In this document: positions 1-11,562 of the stretch, piece after piece | Numbering within the stretch: position 1 is the first letter of the stretch | Layout of the letters: the number at the start of each line of letters is the position of its first letter | Assembly (NCBI GenBank): GCA_037953745.1 | Contig: JBAKBP010007929.1 | Location: 1 to 64,000, forward strand | Source of the DNA: Lithodes maja | Taxonomy: Eukaryota > Arthropoda > Malacostraca > Decapoda > Lithodidae | DNA length: 64,000 nucleotides | Direction: 5' to 3' | Program-made: the position numbers and the translations under genes | Notes under the pieces: model-generated | What the model saw: only the letters and a program-made list of their open reading frames with translations | Told to the model about the DNA's origin: nothing | Database searches by the model: none

Positions 1-147
1 ATACGCTCGCTACTCTCCTGCCACCACTTGTCTCACTCTCTCAGCAACATTACGTGCTGAAAATGGCACACGACTTATGTTGTGAGCTGCCACATAGTTC
101 AAATTACTTTCACTCTACTTATGTTGTGTGCCGCCAGTTAAGGGTTA
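1..147. other. Unassigned sequence left of element F
   Basis: No coding signal or element end is recognised here. A short motif beginning acttatgttgtg occurs twice, near 71 and 118. Recognisable reverse-transcriptase leader coding of element F stops at about 148, so this stretch may be a deletion junction or another insertion. Confidence 0.4.
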
Positions 148-1285
148 AGGCTCGGTAGTAATTATGGCATTGGACATCATGAAATCTAATTCAACTTGCA
201 GAATACTCCTGCGCTGTGGTGAGACACGGTATGGGGATAATTTGATGGGTGCTGCATCCCCGACATCTATGTCATGCACGGCCAACGAGGTGAGCCCTGG
301 AGTATCACGGAACACACTGGAGACTGTGATAAAACATTGATTAGTTCTTTAGCTTTCTCTGAGGGAAGAAGACATAATTTAGTTGGTAATTCCCCCCCAG
401 GCTACTGAATTATATTTAAAGTTGGATAGACCACAAGACAAGTCAAAATCGATACCTTCAGGATCTGGGACACTCTGCTGCGGGATCTGTGGGTAAGGAC
501 TACAAACATCACCCGCACCAGGATGTCCACAGGTCCTTATTACTGCCACAGTAGGAGAATCTGGAAGAGAAGAATCAGGGGACCTATGATAGGGTTTTAA
601 CATATTTATGTGAAATACTTGCTTAGGCTTCCTCCTGTCTGGGGTAGCCACTAAGTAGTCAGTAACACTCACCCTTTTCAGTACTTTATATGGTCCTCTA
701 AATTTTGCTGATAAAGGTTGGCCGAAAAGGGGAATGAGAACCAGGACCTCATCACTGGGCTGAAACTCTAATACGGGCTTTTTTATCGTACCATACTTTC
801 ATGGTATCTTTAGCTACTCTTAGATTTTGTGCTGCAAACTCGCACGAAGATCTCAAGCCGGGTTTTGAACTCTGACACATACCTGAGGAGATTTTGGTTC
901 CCTTCCTGACCAACTAGGCTGTCCTGTAATAGCTGCAAAGGACCAAGTACCTGGTGACCGAAAACTAGTTCATTAGGTGAAAAACCCAGAGATTCAGTTG
1001 GAACCTCACGGGTGGCAAACAACAGAAAAGGTACCCCCTTGTCCCAATCACCTCCAGTTTCCTCACAATATTTTCTTAACATACACTTAAGTGTTTGATG
1101 GTAACGTTCGAAGACCCCTCGACTCTCTGGGTGGTAAGAGCTGGACTTCACATGCTCGATACCCAATTCCTTCAGAGACTGCTGAAATATATTTTAAGTG
1201 AAATTAGTACCTTGATCACTCTGCACCTCATGGGGGAAACCCCTTCTGGTGAAGAATTTGATCAGTTCCTTAACCCGGCAAGCGC
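148..1285 (-). pseudogene. Element F: integrase C-terminal half, GPY-like tail and start of RT leader
   Basis: This is the decayed downstream half of a Ty3/Gypsy-type pol, read on the minus strand. The second catalytic Asp lies in a SDQG motif just left of 1285. The catalytic Glu region (YHPESRGVFERYH) lies near 1090-1160, and an SPNELVFGH motif near 960-985. A tail with TPDRRKPKQVFHINMLKPYH, typical of the segment after the GPY/F domain, is at about 590-650. Further left, about 350-148, minus-strand codons resemble the leader before the RT (DTPGL, AVHDIDVG, PYRVSP) and then stop. Several frameshifts and stops break the frame. The leader following the integrase shows the same integrase-before-RT order as element B. 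It is a relic with no expected activity. Confidence 0.8.
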
Positions 1286-1900
1286 GATAGGCCTCACGGA
1301 AGGCTTCCTATAGGGAACGCGATAGGCCTCACGGAAGCAGGACCATAAAAAAAGCTTTCCAAAAAAAAAAAGGGCCTATCAAAAAAAGAAAATTTGTCTC
1401 TAGGTGAGATAATTCCCCTCCAGTACTCATCCATGTAAATCTCACCCACCCCCCTCCCCTCCTTCCCCACCTTATTCCCCCCTCCCTCCCCTCCTCAATT
1501 ATCACCTATTTTCCCTCTTATTATCATCATTTATCGGTTATTTTTCTCTCCCGCGATAATGTAGCACAAGTGGGTTGCAGAAAAGATCGATATGTACCAC
1601 ACACACACCAGCCCAGACCGCCCCGCCGCCCTCAGTTACCTCACAGACAGCGAGAGAGGAGGGTTGACTGCAGCTCTCTCTCGCCTGACATTACGACCGG
1701 GTGGCCAATATCTTCGGTTTTCACCACCCAAATGCTTTTCCCACTTATTTTAGCACTCTTGAAGGTTCATATATACATCATATATGTAAAATAAAAGCAT
1801 ACCGAAAACAAATAATGGTCTATATTGTAAATATAACGAATTCTGTCAGAATCCAAGGCTAGAAATACACAAATAACTACCCTAGCTCCTAGGGCTATTT
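1286..1900. mobile_element. Unclassified 615-bp insertion in the F integrase
   Basis: The stretch is flanked by AGCGC at 1281-1285 and again at 1901-1905. Taking out the insert plus one AGCGC puts the minus-strand integrase codons on both sides back in phase, so this is an insertion with a 5-bp target duplication. Near its left end a segment of about 20 bp starting cgcgatagg is duplicated (1282-1301 and 1317-1336). It holds A-rich runs (1346-1390) and pyrimidine-rich sequence (1441-1530). I see no terminal inverted repeat, no transposase and no convincing tRNA-like promoter, so the class is unknown. Confidence 0.6.
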
Positions 1901-3188
1901 AGCGCTTAACAGGTTAATAACCGTTTGAGCTGAAGTATTTCTTAAAGGTATAGCTTCTGGGTATCGAGTTGCCATGTCCATTATAGTTAACAAATATATA
2001 TGTCCCTGGGATGTCTTTGGCAATGGGCCAACGATTTCCACTACCACCCGAGTGTATGGGTTCTCGAACACTGGTAAGGGCACCAGAGGGTGTGCAGGCA
2101 CCTTTTGATTAGGTTTACCTGTCATCTGGCAGGTGTGACACTCTACAGAACTCCACTACATCTGCACGCATTCCTGGCCAGTGAAAGTGGGCTCTAATGC
2201 GATCTAAGGTTTTCCTCACACCTAGGTGCCCTGCTAAGGGTATACTATGGGCCATTTCTAGTATATCTCTACGGCAAGGTTTAGGAACAACTACCTGATG
2301 TACGTCCCATGCCCCGTCATCAATAGGTCTATGTGGCAGTCTCCACCTTCGCCACAAAACACCTTTCTTCATATAGACGCATTCACCCTTCTCCTTTTCA
2401 CTCTCCTCTTCACTCACGGCACTGGCAGCTAACTCCTTACACTCATAGTCATCTCGCTGCAACTCTACCAGGCCACTAGGACAATTAGGAGGGGTTTCGT
2501 GATCATTCGGCTCAAGGTTAGCCATAAAGGTGTCAGACAGATATACTTCAGTCTCCGCTTCAGGCACAGTTAGAGCATCATTCACTACTCTTACATCCCT
2601 TCTATCTACCTTCACAGGTGGTACAATTATATCTGAGGGAACTGCTACTTGGGCCATAGATCGGGTGACAGCACACTGGGAAAACCTTTGGCATCTCCTT
2701 CTCGAGCTCACTGGTTAGTGGCTCGTCAACAGGGGAAAGTGACAAAATGGAGTCTAGTCGGACCCTCTCACCAGCCACCACATCATTCCCCAAAAGGAGT
2801 GTTATCCCAGGCACAGGGATGTCCTGAGGCCTACACAAAGCTATACAGGCTTCACCCTTCAGCAAATCACACTCAATCTCACCATTCACCAAGTTAGCAG
2901 AAAACTGACCTCCAGCACCTCTCATTATTACCGATTCGCCAGTGGGGCATTCAGAATAAGGATTCGCCATGAGGGTGCTAGTAGAACCAGTATCTCTTAA
3001 GATTTTTACCTCATGTACACAACCATTTATTTTCACACATCCAGATGAAATAAAGGGACGGTAGCTATCCTGAACTGATGGAGACACCAAGACAGGCTTA
3101 ACCCTTGCGGATTGTACCACACACGCTACTACACCATTTCCCGTCTGATTTAAGTTAGTAGCTAGGTACTCCTGTCGGGAGTCTTGCA
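1901..3188 (-). pseudogene. Element F: protease, zinc-binding and integrase N-terminal half
   Basis: This is the upstream part of the degraded F pol. Reading leftward from 3188, the protease region has an LRDTGS active-site motif near 2980-3005 and a downstream LLLGNDV motif near 2795, as in Gypsy retropepsins. A frameshift near 2675 leads into a linker, then an integrase zinc-binding region (PLAGHLGVRKT and HWPGM motifs near 2170-2250), another frameshift near 2130, and the first catalytic segment (EIVGPLP, TIMDMATRYPEA) at about 1960-2070. Gypsy-A inserted exactly at its upstream edge, separating it from its gag, which resumes at 18365. Frameshifts make it non-functional. Confidence 0.82.
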
Positions 3189-3847
3189 TGTGACGTTAAC
3201 CACTCCGTTAGAACCGCATGGCTTGTCCTACAGTGACTCACTAGGATCGCCAGGGCAGTGGATGGGGCTACAGTTTATGTATTAGAGTGTGCTTTATTTC
3301 ATATGAAAGCTCGTGTCATGGGCAGTCCAGAAAGGCTCTTTGTTTTCGCCCATGTCAAGGCTTTATATATTTAATTGTAAAGTATATGTTTTATCATTAA
3401 CTAGTAATGATAGGATCTGGGAGAGAGAGAGGGAGTAGAACAGAGTGAGAGGGGGCGCGCAGTGTTTTTTGTCCCGCTCGATGACGTCACGGCTGGCTGC
3501 CTCGCGGGGGTTGGTGGAGGGAGGTCCTTACCATGCTGCGAGCTTTGTTAGTGGTTAGATTTACTTGTAACCGCTTTTTTCCCACGCGGCTCGAGCTAGT
3601 GCGAGTATATATACAGTTCCTCGCCACTCTCTCCCTCAGATCTGGTTTCTAGAACACACCCATCTTTTTTCCCTTGCTATCTGTTCCCGCTCCGTACCTG
3701 AGAATCTTTTCCTCTGCCTATCTCTCTCATTTTCCATATCTTTCACCACCTTTTATTAATATTATACCCCCTCTGGTTAACTCTGCAAAATCAGCTTCAT
3801 GCTGGCCAGTTGTATTGTGTGTTAAGGTCTGATATAGCCTATGTATG
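3189..3847 (+). repeat. Gypsy-A 5' LTR, first part
   Basis: It matches the start of the 3' LTR at 16570 almost base for base. A TATATATA-type box lies near 3606-3613 (gcgagtatatatacagttcc), a likely promoter. The LTR stops at the GTATG target of the BEL element and resumes after 11562. Confidence 0.93.
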
Positions 3848-4522
3848 TGTCCATACTTAGTGTACTCAAACTAGTATGAACAGTCTCGATGTTACGTAAT
3901 CTGGGTTGATGTAGCGTTACGTATCATTCTGTAGTCTTAAGTTGAACGCTTCCGTAACCTTGGTCGAACGTTCCATGATTGGGTAGAATATATTATTCTA
4001 TAGTAGTATATGGGAAAGTATTGTAGGATTATAATTCCCATATATATATATATATATATATATTTGTATTATTTAAGATTGTTTATAAGTATCTCATTGT
4101 AAAGAAGATGGGATACATTTTCCGTATGTTATGCGCATGCGCGGTATGTCACGACAGAGACGAACATAACGCGCTCGCCACTCTCCAACCAAACTCCGTC
4201 CCAGCTACACACGCTAAGCCTTCTTCCTATAGTTTCATAATCAGGTGTTTTCGCTTCACTTTTCATCTCATATTCCATATAGTCATTACATCATCATCTT
4301 TGTTAGTTAGCACAAACTTAAAGTAAATATCTAGCCTATCCTAGCCTATTGTAGCCTCTTTTCATACGCTGTTTACCTTACTAACCACTTCAAGTCATCT
4401 AGCCTATTTTCCGCCATCCTCCAATCATCAGCTGAGTTCATCTAAGGGTAATTATATATTCTATATGGTTAATGTTTCTTCAATAATAATAATATACAGT
4501 CCACTTATCTAAATTAGCCATA
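3848..4522 (+). repeat. BEL 5' LTR
   Basis: It is a direct copy of 10873-11557. It contains an AT microsatellite near 4040-4063, shorter than in the 3' copy, and an acgcgctcgccactctcc segment near 4168. Confidence 0.92.
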
Positions 4523-5609
4523 TAATTGGTCCTTAAACCTTTCACTAGTTTGCCCCCCCCCCCCCCCCCCCCCCCTATTTGTGTTGGGGATATTCGGCGG
4601 TCGGTAGTTGCCTTGCTTGGAGTGGGGCTGGCCTATCCCTGTTTTTGTCATGAGTCCTACTACATCCTCCTGGCCCCGGTCTTTTTGGCCCCATGGGGCT
4701 GTCGGGGTTTTTTCGTCCGCTCTTTGCTCTGGCGGCCCCAGGTGCCTGACCACCAGTGGGACAGGATGTGGAAACTAGTGGATAGGTCAGGGCTGCGACG
4801 GGAGTTTTACCCAGAATGAAAGTTATAAATCTGATTCAGTACAGTACTCAAAACAATAATTAGCCTACTTTAAATGCTTTTTCGGGCTCATTACATACTA
4901 CTTTAGCCCTAGAAAATATTGCACAATTGGCACGGCATTAAGATTAAATTCATTCATACTGTACTGTATTTTAAATTTAATCTATATTTAATTTATATCT
5001 AGATCAAAATTATACTGAAAAATAACTTATTTAAAGTTTATTCATTCACATATCTTTCTAAATTCTACTCTCGTCGTGTGCCCTGAAGGCGGGGTAATAT
5101 GATATAGCTGATAGGCTGAGTGTGTGTTAATCCAACTCAAAACTTTTTTTCCTTGTGACTTCTTAAGATGAACTTTCTTGTGTACAATTTTCACATTTAT
5201 TAAATTAATAATATAGAATTAGCGGTACCCATTGAGTTTAGCCTGTTTCATATACCCTATAGGCTCACACTCTTCTTTACTATTATAACTTTAAACGGTA
5301 CTGCTCTTTTTGACATCTGGAGACCTTTGGCCTATACTGTATTGTACTAAATTTCCCTCCCGACTTTTCTTAACTTATGGCGTAATGAATCTATAATTTC
5401 ATAACTATTACGTAAGGAGTTAAATTGAAATGCTCCAGATTGCTTGTCTACATTGCGCACAATTCTTATTCTGCATTTCGTGAGGGTGTTTTTATTTTCG
5501 GCTCACGATTGAATTTGATTTCTCGGAGTACTGTATTGTTGGCCGCAACTTATTCGGTCTGGCATTATTAGTTTGATTTAGCGTAATTAGAATTCCTTCC
5601 TGTATAATC
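4523..5609 (+). other. BEL untranslated leader with primer-binding region and poly-C tract
   Basis: Directly after the LTR is taattggtccttaaacc, the expected place of the tRNA primer-binding site; the tRNA was not identified. A run of 23 C follows at 4553-4575. The rest is AT-rich leader without a convincing gene. The Gag-Pol start codon is at 5610. Confidence 0.6.
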
Positions 5610-8600
5610 ATGGCTAAAAGTGTACAAAAGCGTCGGGCTGGACTTAAGGGCTCTTTGACGGTCTTGACCTCTGATATTGACGTATTCCTTGATTCGGCGT
5701 CTAGAGTGGAGGTGGAGGCCAGGTTGCTCAGTATTCAAAAGCAACTTGACAAGTATGAGGTTACACAGGAGGACCTGGCCGACACTTGCGAGGACGCAGA
5801 GTATATCGAGGTGATCAGAGAGGATACCCTATATATGGAGGGCATACAAGTAATCGTTGCCACACTGAAGGGGATCCTGATTACAGAGGTCAAGAAGGAG
5901 GTCAGGAAAGAGCCAAAGAAATCCGCAGTCAAATTACCACATCTTACTCTCTCAAAATTTGAAGGTGATGCCACCATGTGGTCGGGATTTTGGGAGATGT
6001 TCAAGTGTACCATCCATGACAATCCCGACCTCACAGATATACAACGCTTCACCTACCTAAAGGGTCAGCTTCAGGGTGATGCACATAAGCTAGTCGAAGG
6101 ATTCATAATCGAAAGTGCAAGCTATGCCCCAGCAATTGAGCTCCTGCAAGAGACATATGGGCATCCAGATCGAATCAAGGCAGCTTATGTTACCAAATTC
6201 AATCAATTAGTGTCACCCAAACACCAAATAGCTGACCTGAAGGACTTCTATGCCAATACAGAGAGTGTGATGAGGTCAATCATTAGCCATGGTATTTGTC
6301 TGGAGGAATTTTGTGTGGTGACTCTTGTCAATAAGTTACCATCACCACTAAAAGAAACCATAAAACGGGAAATGGGAGATTCGAGCCTGGATTATAAGAA
6401 ATTCACTCATTGCCTCCAGGCTGAAGTGTACAATATGACGGGTCAAGACAGAGTAGGGGGTACACCCATGGCTACGGCAACATTTACCGCCCAGAGTGAG
6501 TACAGGAAATTCAACTGTGTTCTGTGTAGTGGCACCAATCATTTATGGTACAAGTGTATGAAGTATAAGACAGGGCCTCTTAAAGTTAAAAGAGCCCGTC
6601 AACTACGTCTCTGCACTGGGTGCTTGTCAAAAGACCATGGCCATTCGGGTTGTACTAATCCTAACATAAGAAGCTGCAAGTTTTGTAAGGGCAAACACTT
6701 TCATTCCCTGTGTACACAAAAACAAGGGAAGGAAAGTAGACCAGCGGAGGATAACACCAAGAGAGAGCATACTGCTGCTACTTCAACTACAATGTCCGTT
6801 GCCACAGGTAAACATACAGTAATCTTGCCCACCGTACAGCTGCCGGTAAAGGGTAAGGATACTAATTGTGTTAAAATCAGATCGCTACTTGACCAATGTT
6901 CTCAGAGGACCTTTGTGAAGTCTTCTGTTCTTTCCTCCCTTTCCTACATTTCTAAAGGAACTGAGGAGTTATGTCTTCACGGATTTACCGGGAAACAGGC
7001 CTCTAGGGAATATAATGTTGTGGCACTGCAATACAAACACAGAGGTAAATTTCATCATCTAGACACAATAGTGGTTGATGAATTGCCAGAACATAAAGGT
7101 GAACTTAACCTAAAGTCTAAACTGGTTAGTTTACAAAGTAAAGGCATAAAATTAGCCGATCCTCACGCAACGGACACAGATCAGCTGGAGCTGCTCATCG
7201 GTGCGGATCACTACTACGATATAGTGCGACCTGGGTATAAAAGGTCAGGTAGCCTAATTCTGCTTCCTACCAAGTACGGGTACGCCATCAGTGGTTCATA
7301 TGTGACCCAGCCTACAAGCTCCAGCACAGAAGTAATTACTGTATTGAAAGTAGCAGTAACACCAATGGACGAATACATATCCACTGGCAATATTCCACCA
7401 TGCAAAAATGACTTAAATGTTTTGTGGGAATTAGATCATATCGGGATAACCCCTAAGGAATACTCACTGGTTGAGCGTCAAGCTCTATCGTCGTACGAGG
7501 ATACCGTTACCTACGATCCCGACAGCCAACAGTATAAAGTGAGACTGCCCTGGAACAATTCCAAGGACCAACTGCCATCTAACAAGGGTTTGGCCATAGG
7601 CCGTCTTCGGGGACTTCAGAAAAGATTCCTCAAGGAGCCTGACTTTTGCGAGGAATACTCAAAAGTCATAAAGGAACAGGTGTCCCGGGGTTTTATTGAA
7701 GAGGTGCCTTTTGATAAATCAGATACCGGGCATTACTTGGCTCATCATGGTGTAGTCAAGGAGAGCAAAACTACGCCAGTGCGTATTGTCTTCGACTGTT
7801 CCGCCAAGATGAGTGAACGTCATCCTAGTCTTAATGACTGCCTGTACACTGGACCCTCACTGGTGCCAGATTTAGCGCAGGTTTTGCTTCGATTTCGACT
7901 CGGTAAGTATGCCTGGGTGTCTGATATTGAGAAGGCATTTCTAATGTTAAGGCTCCATGAAGACGACCAGGACTATACGCGATTTATGTGGCCCAAGTAT
8001 CCGAGGCAATTGGATTCTCCCCTAATTTGTTACCGGTTTCGGGCAGTTTTATTTGGAGCGACTTGTTCCCAATTCCTTTTAAACGCCACCATTTTGAAAC
8101 ATTTGTCTTATGTCAGTGCAGATCCGCAGATTATTCATCAGATTCGGTCAGGGTTGTACATAGACAATTTATTGGGTACAGGAAATGAAGAAGATTTCCT
8201 GGTTGATACCTACGCTGTAGTCCGAGAGATTATGAATGACGCCCATCTACATTTGCGTGAATGGGCGACTAATAATTCTGTTTTGCGGACTGTACTGCAA
8301 CAGGATGGGGTGGCGGCTGTACAGCAGGAACATGTTAGAGTGCTAGGGTTGTTTTGGAAAACGGACACCGATACCCTCTCATTCGGCGTTCAGTACGCGC
8401 AATATTCGCAGATTACAAAACGAATTTGCTTGAGTATGACAGCTAAACTTTTTGACCCCTTGGGGATAGTTCTACCGGTGTCGATCAAATCGAGATTATT
8501 CCTTCAGCAATTATGGAGGATAAAATTAGGATGGGATGTAGTTTTGACTGGCGACCTGGTTCAGGAGTGGGATGACATTATTTCGGATCTTCGTCTCTGT

Positions 8601-10835
8601 AAGGGTTTTAATTTTCCTCGGAGAGTTGTCATGGACCATCCTGTTTCCATTCATGCCTTCTCAGACGCTAGCAAGGTCGCGTACGGCACCGCCATATACT
8701 TTGTTGACACAAGTGGCAGCCGTCTCGTCATAGCGAAGGCGAAAGTCGCCCCGATCAAATCCCTTTCCATCCCAAAATTAGAGCTGACTGCAGTTCTGTT
8801 GGCTGCTAGACTCGTTCACTTTGTAGAGGAAACTTTTAAAAATTTGCTAAATATCTCGGAGACAGTTGTATGGAGTGACAGCCAAATTACGCTCTACTGG
8901 TTGCATAGCCGTAAGAAGCTACCAGTGTACGTCACCAACCGTGTCGACGAAATTCGTACCCTGCTCCCAACCGCACAGTTCCGGTATGTGTCTACCAAAG
9001 AGAATCCAAGTGATTGCATTACTCGTGGTGTCTCTGCTAAATTTCTCAAATCTTCTGCGTTGTGGTGGAATGGCCCATGCTGGCTTAATGATCCCAACGA
9101 ATGGCCAGAGAATATAGATTTGAGCGAGCAACACACTGCTATTGTGGCACCGGTAATTGACTCGGTGCCTGACGAAGACACACGGTTATGGGAGTGGGAT
9201 AGATTCAGCAGCTATGAAAAGTTACAACGTGTTACAGCATGGGTGATACGATTTGTAGAAAATGTAAAAGCAAAAATTAAAGGCACACCGTCCACAGGTA
9301 GTGCTTACCTCAATGTGAAGGAGATCAGAATTGCAGATAAATTATTACATAAGCTCTGTCAACAAGAAATATATACGCAGGAATATAAATTACTGGTTAA
9401 GGGAACAAAGTCTAGGAATAACCTGATCAACCAATTGGGCTTACACTTGAAGGGGGACTTGATACATTGCGGAGGCAGATTACGATTGGCAGCCCTCTCT
9501 GAGGCAAGTAAGTATCCAATACTACTGCCCCCCAATCATCCCTTCACCCATCTTATTATCGATAGGTGTCACCGACTCTGTTGTCATTATGGGGTTGGTC
9601 ATATAGTCACCTATGTAAGACAACGATGGTGGGTGCCTAGAATCAGGCAGGTGGTCAAGAAAGTCCTTCGCAAATGCTTAAAGTGTAGAAGAGTACAGGG
9701 AACACATTATGATCCCGTCGGAATTCCTCCCTTACCCAACCTGCGAACTACCCCAGGTGACCCTTACAAAGTTACCGGGGTTGACTACAGTGGAGCAATC
9801 CCTGTGAAAGATTCACCCAATCTTAAGGTGTATATGATACTTTTCACTTGTGCTGTTACCAGGGCAATTCACCTGGAACTGGTCACCAACCTCACTTGTG
9901 ATAGCTTCCTACATGCCTTCCGAAGATTCTGCAGTAGACAGGGATATCCGCGTATCATGCTGAGTGACAATGCAAAGACTTTCATAGGGGCATCTACATA
10001 TCTCAAAGAAGTGAGCAACAATCCTAAGATTCAGACCTGCCTTGCGGATGTAAAATGCGAATGGCGTTTCATTCCCGCCAGGGCGCCTTGGTTTGGCGCC
10101 ATATGGGAGAGAGCCATAGGCATCGTGAAGGCGGGTCTGAAGAAGGTGTTGGGTAGAGCTCTCATCTCGATTGAGGAACTCAACACCATACTCTTGGAGA
10201 TTGAAGCCACCGTAAATGATCGCCCTCTATACTATGCTTCTGGTGATTTGGAAGACCTTACCCCAATCACACCCTCAGTACTGGTACGTGGATACAGACT
10301 GCGGGATCTTCCTGAAGAGCATGACGAGGATACTATGGAAGATCCAGACTACATAAGTGAGGAAGTGATATCGGCCCGCTACAAATACATTCGTAAATTA
10401 TCGCGAGATATTTGGCATCGCTGGTCAACAGAATATCTGGTGACTTTAAGGGAAGCGAAAAAGAATAAACTAACACCATTAAAAGGTCATTGGCCTAGGG
10501 TAGGGGACGTGGTAACCATCCATGAGGAGGGCCTGCGTGCATTTTGGAAATTGGGTCGGATAGAGGAGTTATTACCAGGTCGTGATGGTGAGGTTCGGGT
10601 AGCAAAGGTTCGCACCAGGACTGGAGTAATCACACGGCCAACAGTCCGACTATATCCTCTTGAGGGTGACCTCGATCGCAAGGACACCCCCTCGGATCAG
10701 TTATCCATTGAAGTCCCCTCTCTGGCTTCTACTTCGGCGCAGCCTGTTGACGCATCAGGCGAACGCCCACGTCGACAGGCAGCCCAGATATCATCCCAAG
10801 CTTGGCGGGATAAGATTGCCTCCGGGCAAATCTAA
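5610..10835 (+). CDS. BEL/Pao Gag-Pol polyprotein
   Basis: This single 1741-aa frame starts at ATG 5610. Residues 1-300 are Gag-like, with a conserved SKFEGDATMWSGFWEMF region near 114. Cys/His clusters near 302-370 resemble the zinc-binding region of Pao Gag. A Pao-type aspartic protease (DUF1758-like) follows at about 410-560, with LLDQCSQRTFV near 425, where DSG or DQG is usual. RT (about 640-900) shows VRIVFDCSA near 723 and YIDN near 850 instead of YVDD; I recall a YxDN form in a subset of BEL elements. RNase H has HAFSDAS near 1016. Integrase has an HH-CC zinc region near 1320-1360, Asp in VDYSG near 1391, Asp in SDNAK near 1451 and Glu in GAIWERA near 1498. A WPRVGDVV to VRLYPLE tail (DUF5641-like) closes it. 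No frame break is seen. Confidence 0.93.
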   Translation: MAKSVQKRRAGLKGSLTVLTSDIDVFLDSASRVEVEARLLSIQKQLDKYEVTQEDLADTCEDAEYIEVIREDTLYMEGIQVIVATLKGILITEVKKEVRKEPKKSAVKLPHLTLSKFEGDATMWSGFWEMFKCTIHDNPDLTDIQRFTYLKGQLQGDAHKLVEGFIIESASYAPAIELLQETYGHPDRIKAAYVTKFNQLVSPKHQIADLKDFYANTESVMRSIISHGICLEEFCVVTLVNKLPSPLKETIKREMGDSSLDYKKFTHCLQAEVYNMTGQDRVGGTPMATATFTAQSEYRKFNCVLCSGTNHLWYKCMKYKTGPLKVKRARQLRLCTGCLSKDHGHSGCTNPNIRSCKFCKGKHFHSLCTQKQGKESRPAEDNTKREHTAATSTTMSVATGKHTVILPTVQLPVKGKDTNCVKIRSLLDQCSQRTFVKSSVLSSLSYISKGTEELCLHGFTGKQASREYNVVALQYKHRGKFHHLDTIVVDELPEHKGELNLKSKLVSLQSKGIKLADPHATDTDQLELLIGADHYYDIVRPGYKRSGSLILLPTKYGYAISGSYVTQPTSSSTEVITVLKVAVTPMDEYISTGNIPPCKNDLNVLWELDHIGITPKEYSLVERQALSSYEDTVTYDPDSQQYKVRLPWNNSKDQLPSNKGLAIGRLRGLQKRFLKEPDFCEEYSKVIKEQVSRGFIEEVPFDKSDTGHYLAHHGVVKESKTTPVRIVFDCSAKMSERHPSLNDCLYTGPSLVPDLAQVLLRFRLGKYAWVSDIEKAFLMLRLHEDDQDYTRFMWPKYPRQLDSPLICYRFRAVLFGATCSQFLLNATILKHLSYVSADPQIIHQIRSGLYIDNLLGTGNEEDFLVDTYAVVREIMNDAHLHLREWATNNSVLRTVLQQDGVAAVQQEHVRVLGLFWKTDTDTLSFGVQYAQYSQITKRICLSMTAKLFDPLGIVLPVSIKSRLFLQQLWRIKLGWDVVLTGDLVQEWDDIISDLRLCKGFNFPRRVVMDHPVSIHAFSDASKVAYGTAIYFVDTSGSRLVIAKAKVAPIKSLSIPKLELTAVLLAARLVHFVEETFKNLLNISETVVWSDSQITLYWLHSRKKLPVYVTNRVDEIRTLLPTAQFRYVSTKENPSDCITRGVSAKFLKSSALWWNGPCWLNDPNEWPENIDLSEQHTAIVAPVIDSVPDEDTRLWEWDRFSSYEKLQRVTAWVIRFVENVKAKIKGTPSTGSAYLNVKEIRIADKLLHKLCQQEIYTQEYKLLVKGTKSRNNLINQLGLHLKGDLIHCGGRLRLAALSEASKYPILLPPNHPFTHLIIDRCHRLCCHYGVGHIVTYVRQRWWVPRIRQVVKKVLRKCLKCRRVQGTHYDPVGIPPLPNLRTTPGDPYKVTGVDYSGAIPVKDSPNLKVYMILFTCAVTRAIHLELVTNLTCDSFLHAFRRFCSRQGYPRIMLSDNAKTFIGASTYLKEVSNNPKIQTCLADVKCEWRFIPARAPWFGAIWERAIGIVKAGLKKVLGRALISIEELNTILLEIEATVNDRPLYYASGDLEDLTPITPSVLVRGYRLRDLPEEHDEDTMEDPDYISEEVISARYKYIRKLSRDIWHRWSTEYLVTLREAKKNKLTPLKGHWPRVGDVVTIHEEGLRAFWKLGRIEELLPGRDGEVRVAKVRTRTGVITRPTVRLYPLEGDLDRKDTPSDQLSIEVPSLASTSAQPVDASGERPRRQAAQISSQAWRDKIASGQI

Positions 10836-10872
10836 TTATGTAAATTTTGTATATTTTCTGTTGGTGGGAATA

Positions 10873-11062
10873 TGTCCATACTTAGTGTACTCAAACTAGT
10901 ATGAACAGTCTCGATGTTACGTAATCTGGGTTGATGTAGCGTTACGTATCATTCTGTAGTCTTAAGTTGAACGCTTCCGCAACCTTGGTCGAACGTTCCA
11001 TGATTGGGTAGAATATATTATTCTATAGTAGTATATGGGAAAGTATTGTAGGATTATAATTC

Positions 11063-11102
<40 letters not shown>

Positions 11103-11557
11103 ATTATTTAAGATTGTTTATAAGTATCTCATTGTAAAGAAGATGAGATACATTTTCCGTATGTTATGCGCATGCGCGGTATGTCACGACAGAGACGAAC
11201 ATAACGCGCTCGCCACTCTCCAACCAAACTCCGTCCCAGCTACACACGCTAAGCCTTCTTCCTATAGTTTCATAATCAGGTGTTTTCGCTTCACTTTTCA
11301 TCTCATATTCCATATAGTCATTACATCATCATCTTTGTTAGTTAGCACAAACTTAAAGTAAATATCTAGCCTATCCTAGCCTATTGTAGCCTCTTTTCAT
11401 ACGCTGTTTACCTTACTAACCACTTCAAGTCATCTAGCCTATTTTCCGCCATCCTCCAATCATCAGCTGAGTTCATCTAAGGGTAATTATATATTCTATA
11501 TGGTTAATGTTTCTTCAATAATAATAATATACAGTCCACTTATCTAAATTAGCCATA
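10873..11557 (+). repeat. BEL 3' LTR
   Basis: It is a direct copy of 3848-4522 with a longer AT run near 11067-11098. It begins 37 bp after the Gag-Pol stop codon. A duplicate of the GTATG target follows at 11558-11562. Confidence 0.92.
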
Positions 11558-11562
11558 GTATG

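Larger units (their letters stand above)
3848..11557 (+). mobile_element. BEL/Pao LTR retrotransposon nested in the Gypsy-A 5' LTR
   Basis: Two LTRs of 675 and 685 bp start TGTCCATACTTAG and end near AGCCATA. The element is flanked by GTATG at 3843-3847 and 11558-11562; a 5-bp duplication is usual for BEL/Pao. One uninterrupted 1741-codon frame (5610-10835) encodes Gag, protease, RT, RNase H and integrase. Most of the LTR length difference comes from the (AT)n tract. An open frame and similar LTRs suggest a recent insertion, younger than Gypsy-A. Confidence 0.94.

Noticed and set aside
4108..4326. Small frame repeated at 11142-11361
   Set aside because: It lies in both BEL LTRs and reflects LTR sequence, not a gene.
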